8,399 nt of DNA. Origin: an uncultured Muribaculaceae bacterium (lineage in GTDB: Bacteria; Bacteroidota; Bacteroidia; Bacteroidales; Muribaculaceae). Positions 5,676 through 8,399 of this stretch are shown here, piece by piece; the stretch's first letter is position 1; every line of letters begins with the position of its first letter. Below the pieces are notes generated by a model that saw only the letters and a program-made list of their open reading frames with translations, did not search any database and was not told where the DNA came from. The stretch lies in the NCBI GenBank assembly GCA_947177435.1, contig CAMWUM010000076.1, forward strand, positions 1-8,399, written 5' to 3'. Made by a program: the position numbers and the translations under genes.

Positions 5676-6958
5676 AACGACTGTTTCTGATTTTTCCTCT
5701 GCTGGCGGTCTTGGTTATCGCATGCCGCAAACCGGAGCCGGAGATTGTAAAGCCCTTGGGTGCTACGGTGCCCATCGAGGCGAGAGCCATTGTAAAGGTC
5801 GACCTTGACGCCGTGCTCAAGATGGCCGACTGCCGGAGTGAGGGCGGAAGGATTGAACTGACGCCGGAATTGAGCAGGTTGCTCAGGCGATGGTATGGCT
5901 TGCCACTGCTCCAGGCCTGCGCGGCCGAGGGCTGGCGACTCGATTTGAAGGAGGCGTATTGGATAGACCTCGGCGAGGGGCATCAGCCAGTGGTCACAGC
6001 CATGCTGAAGCGCCAGGATTTGGATCAGGACGAGGTGCTGGTCGATAGCCTGGCCGACGGAGTGGCGTGGCTGTCAGATGGCCGGCAGGCATGGCTGTCG
6101 CTTGCAGACGGGCCAGAGCTGGCATCTACGGTTGACTCAATACTTGCCAAGGCCGACAGCCTTAACCTATTGGCGGCAAAGGGTATTGACGGCGAATTCT
6201 TTGCCCGGCCGTCAACCATCAAGGCGGTAAGAAGAGGCGAGAATATGGCCAACCCGATCGGCGATGCGTTTGACGCGGTGTATTTCGGAGTCGATGTGCG
6301 CGACCGCTCTATTTCAGCGCAGGTGCGGCTTGCAAGCGCAGGGCAGTGGGTCGATGCCACCAGTTTGATGCAGCCGATTGACGCCGATGCGGCCTTCTCA
6401 GACCAGCCGCCGGGCTGCGTGCTTGTCGCCGCGGCAGGACTCACCACCAACAGCGTGTGCCGCTCCCTCTCGGCAATTCCCGACCTTAGGTTCGACCGCC
6501 GATTTACCCTCAGCATCTACGCGCGCATTCTGGCAGTCAATGGCACGGCATCGCTGGCTATGGCTCCGGGCGGACGCGCCGAGACCATACGCAATTTCGA
6601 TCTCAGAAATTGGGACGTGAGGTTCAACTTGCCAATTCAGGGCGACCCTGTCAAGGCTCTTGACTTTGCCGACCGATATTTGCCTGACTATTGCTATGCT
6701 GAGGCCGACAGCCAGTACCTGTACGCATCCACCTACGAGCCAGGTACCTACGAACCGCGCAGCGATTTCGCGCCTGCCCTCGCTCCTGGCTGCCTGGCCG
6801 TGATGGTCCGCATCCCATACCAGAGCGAGACGATGAAGGCCCTGCGCCTCAAGTCGGGTTACAGCATCGATTTCCAGGCCGACAGCGCCCTGCGCCTCAA
6901 CGTCCGCCTTCTCGGTCCGGCCGAGTACATCCTCCCCGCCCTCATCACCGACCTATAA
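5672..6958 (+). CDS. Hypothetical lipoprotein, possibly DUF4836-like (second of pair)
   Basis: Envelope lipoprotein of 428 residues. MKRLFLIFPLLAVLVIAC is a lipoprotein signal peptide with lipobox V15-I16-A17-C18. The following RKPEPE is not a clear surface-export signal. Mature features are an N-terminal segment VPIEARAIVKVDLDAVLKMA (33-52), reminiscent of the 'vP..a..vv.vdl..ll' opening of DUF4836-type proteins, then ADGVAWLSDGRQAWLSLADG (128-147) and STVDSILAKADSLNLLA (152-168). The last of these parallels VDSLIARAKEHPL in the preceding protein. The C-terminus (about 370-428) is a strand-rich block ending in RLLGPAEYILPALITDL. There are no transmembrane helices beyond the signal and no visible catalytic motif. 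It begins with a 4-nt ATGA overlap, so translation is probably coupled to the first lipoprotein. Its stop codon lies within the T-tract side of the convergent fabF terminator. Function unknown; the family call is tentative. Confidence 0.85.
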   Translation: MKRLFLIFPLLAVLVIACRKPEPEIVKPLGATVPIEARAIVKVDLDAVLKMADCRSEGGRIELTPELSRLLRRWYGLPLLQACAAEGWRLDLKEAYWIDLGEGHQPVVTAMLKRQDLDQDEVLVDSLADGVAWLSDGRQAWLSLADGPELASTVDSILAKADSLNLLAAKGIDGEFFARPSTIKAVRRGENMANPIGDAFDAVYFGVDVRDRSISAQVRLASAGQWVDATSLMQPIDADAAFSDQPPGCVLVAAAGLTTNSVCRSLSAIPDLRFDRRFTLSIYARILAVNGTASLAMAPGGRAETIRNFDLRNWDVRFNLPIQGDPVKALDFADRYLPDYCYAEADSQYLYASTYEPGTYEPRSDFAPALAPGCLAVMVRIPYQSETMKALRLKSGYSIDFQADSALRLNVRLLGPAEYILPALITDL

Positions 6959-6997
6959 AAAAGTGGCGGCTGCACCATCTCACGATGAAGCAGCCGC
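6957..6997 (-). terminator. Intrinsic terminator of acpP-fabF
   Basis: GCGGCTGC (6966-6973) and GCAGCCGC (6990-6997) form a perfect 8-bp stem. An inner 4-bp stem (CATC 6976-6979, GATG 6984-6987) closes a TCAC tetraloop across a 2x2 internal loop. On the minus strand the hairpin is followed by CAC and six T (6962-6957), the layout of a rho-independent terminator, 28 nt past the fabF stop. On the plus strand the sequence after the stem is G-rich, so it is not a good terminator for the lipoprotein transcript. Confidence 0.8.
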
Positions 6998-7025
6998 GGA
7001 GGGGTATATTTGGGGTTATTGTTGT

Positions 7026-8288
7026 TTACTCCTCGTATTTCTTGACAATCACGGTGGCGTTGTGGCCGCCAAATCCGAAGGCGTTGCTCAGAGCGGCACG
7101 CACGGGACGGTGCTGAGCCTTGTTGAACGTGAAATTGAGGTTGTAGTCAATCTCCTCGTCCTTATCCTCTGGATCGTGGTTGATTGTCGGGGGTACCGTG
7201 TCTTCCCTGGTGGCCATGATGCTGAACAGTGCCTCCATTGCGCCGGTGGCTCCGAGTAGGTGGCCGGTCATTGACTTGGTGGAGGAGATGTTGAGCTTGT
7301 AGGCGTCTTCGCCGAAGAGCTTGAGAATTGCCTTGACCTCGGAAACGTCGCCTACGGGGGTAGAAGTGCCATGCACGTTGATGTAGTCGATGTCCTTGGT
7401 GGTCATGCCGGCATCATCAAGAGCAGCCTTCATGGCGAGCACAGCGCCAAGGCCTTCGGGATGAGTGGCGGTAATGTGGTGAGCATCAGCCGACATGCCG
7501 CCACCGGCGACTTCGGCATAGATTTTGGCGCCTCTTGCCTTGGCATGCTCGAGCTCCTCAAGGATGAGGATTGCCGAACCTTCGCCGATGACGAAGCCGT
7601 CGCGGCTCTTGCTGAAGGGGCGAGAAGCCTTTTCGGGCTCGTCGTTGCGAGTGGAGAGGGCGTGCATCGAGTTGAAGCCTCCCACGCCGGCGGGGAACAC
7701 GGCAGCCTCGGCACCGCCGGTGACGATGGCGTCAGCCTTGCCCAGACGGATGAGGTTGAAGGCGTCGATGATAGCGTTGTTAGAAGAGGCGCAGGCCGAC
7801 ACGACGCCGTAGTTGGGGCCGTGGAAGCCGTACTCCATCGAGATGTGGCCCGAAGCGATGTCGGCAATCATCTTGGGGATGAAGAATGGGCTGTAACGGG
7901 GACCTTTGTCGGCGTTGAGGGCGTAGTATCCTGCCTCTTCCTCAAAGGTATGGAGGCCGCCGATGCCCGCAGCTACGATCACGCCCACGCGGTCGTGGTC
8001 GATGTCCTCGCCGTTAAGGCCGGCATCATCGACGGCCTGGCGTGCGGCGACCAGGGCGTACTGGGCATACAGGTCGAGTTGGCGCACCTTCTTGCGGTCA
8101 AAATGCTGCTCGGCGTCGAAGTTCTTGACCTCGCAGGCGAACTTGGTTTTGAACAAGGATGCGTCAAAGTGCGTAATGGGGGCGGCGCCGCTGACGCCCT
8201 TTACGGCGTTCTCCCAAGTCTCGGCCACAGTGTTGCCGAGGGGAGTAATGGCGCCCATGCCGGTTACGACTACTCTCTTTAATTCCAT
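7026..8288 (-). CDS. fabF: 3-oxoacyl-[acyl-carrier-protein] synthase II (KAS II)
   Basis: Condensing enzyme of type II fatty acid synthesis: it elongates acyl-ACP by decarboxylative condensation with malonyl-ACP in the cytosol, acting with the adjacent acyl carrier protein. The 420-residue length is normal for FabF. The thiolase-fold Cys-His-His triad is complete: C166 in VVSACASSN (162-170), H306 in NVHGTSTPVGD (304-314) and H343 in KSMTGHLLGATG (338-349), with the conserved Lys K338. The glycine-rich C-terminal loop NAFGFGGHN (402-410) and the N-terminal VVVTGMGAITPLGN (6-19) are typical. Residue numbers run three above E. coli FabF (C163/H303/H340). The Cys-His-His arrangement excludes FabH. 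The FabB/FabF distinction rests on overall resemblance and the acpP neighbour. It lies 48 nt after acpP with no promoter between, so the two are probably co-transcribed, and it ends at the hairpin at 6957-6997. Confidence 0.97.
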   Translation of the reverse strand: MELKRVVVTGMGAITPLGNTVAETWENAVKGVSGAAPITHFDASLFKTKFACEVKNFDAEQHFDRKKVRQLDLYAQYALVAARQAVDDAGLNGEDIDHDRVGVIVAAGIGGLHTFEEEAGYYALNADKGPRYSPFFIPKMIADIASGHISMEYGFHGPNYGVVSACASSNNAIIDAFNLIRLGKADAIVTGGAEAAVFPAGVGGFNSMHALSTRNDEPEKASRPFSKSRDGFVIGEGSAILILEELEHAKARGAKIYAEVAGGGMSADAHHITATHPEGLGAVLAMKAALDDAGMTTKDIDYINVHGTSTPVGDVSEVKAILKLFGEDAYKLNISSTKSMTGHLLGATGAMEALFSIMATREDTVPPTINHDPEDKDEEIDYNLNFTFNKAQHRPVRAALSNAFGFGGHNATVIVKKYEE

Positions 8289-8336
8289 GTTAAAAATTGT
8301 GAAAGAGGTGGTATGGGTTGGTGGTGCAGGCAGGTC

Positions 8337-8399
8337 TTACTTCTTGGCAACCTCGGCCTCGATGTAGTTGATGGCGTCGCCTACGGTCTGGATCTTATC
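8337..8399 (-). CDS. acpP: Acyl carrier protein, C-terminal fragment
   Basis: The last 20 codons and TAA stop of a gene entering from the right edge. The visible residues, DKIQTVGDAI then NYIEAEVAKK, match helix IV of bacterial acyl carrier proteins (E. coli: KITTVQAAIDYI). The phosphopantetheine-bearing DSL motif and the start lie outside the window; the full protein should be about 75-80 residues. ACP carries the growing acyl chain for FabF, the next gene, and acpP-fabF is a widely conserved pair. The 48-nt gap to fabF holds no recognisable promoter or hairpin. Confidence 0.92.
   Translation of the reverse strand, partial: DKIQTVGDAINYIEAEVAKK

Noticed and set aside
7005..7012. TATATTTG on the plus strand, a -7 match that would transcribe antisense into fabF
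   Set aside because: No TTTG or TTG about 20 bp upstream; the region there is the terminator hairpin.
7371..8282. 303-codon plus-strand open frame antisense to fabF
   Set aside because: Mirrors a complete FabF with an intact catalytic triad; the translation is Val/Gly/Asp-rich and has no recognisable domain.

Overview
The window looks like chromosomal DNA from a GC-rich member of the Bacteroidales; a Muribaculaceae-like genome is my best guess, but only a guess. Four things point this way. Two promoters match the Bacteroidetes consensus (TTTG or TTG, about 20 bp, then TAnnTTTG) and there are no Shine-Dalgarno sequences. The WYL regulator and the ABC-F ATPase have the sequence style of Bacteroidales homologues. 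Two small-residue-rich lipoproteins resemble the DUF4836 type. The right edge carries acpP-fabF. Coding density is very high: eight protein genes, two of them cut by the window edges, and no RNA genes, insertion sequences, CRISPR arrays or prophage genes.

Left arm (1-2509, minus strand). One tightly packed unit reads leftward: a sodium:solute symporter (SSS family), then a WYL-domain transcription regulator whose start overlaps the symporter's end by 11 nt. After a 14-nt gap comes the first 40 codons of a Schlafen AlbA_2-type protein that runs off the window. A consensus promoter (2568-2599) precedes the symporter, and its short leader could encode a 9-residue peptide.

Centre (2510-6958, plus strand). 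The 176-bp divergent intergenic region holds both promoters and a C-rich/G-rich imperfect inverted repeat between their -7 elements. The rightward unit is an Uup-like ABC-F ATPase, predicted to act on ribosomes, followed by two lipoproteins. The three genes are joined by stop/start overlaps (TGATG and ATGA), so they are almost certainly co-transcribed and probably translationally coupled. The two lipoproteins share a layout and look like diverged paralogues.

Right arm (6959-8399, minus strand). acpP (only its last 20 codons are present) and fabF read leftward and form the fatty-acid elongation pair. They end at a strong hairpin plus T-tract terminator that also overlaps the stop codon of the convergent second lipoprotein gene.

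I see no clear new defence or mobile system. The arrangements most worth following up are the symporter-WYL-AlbA_2 unit, whose left part is cut off, and the coupling of an ABC-F ATPase to two uncharacterised lipoproteins.
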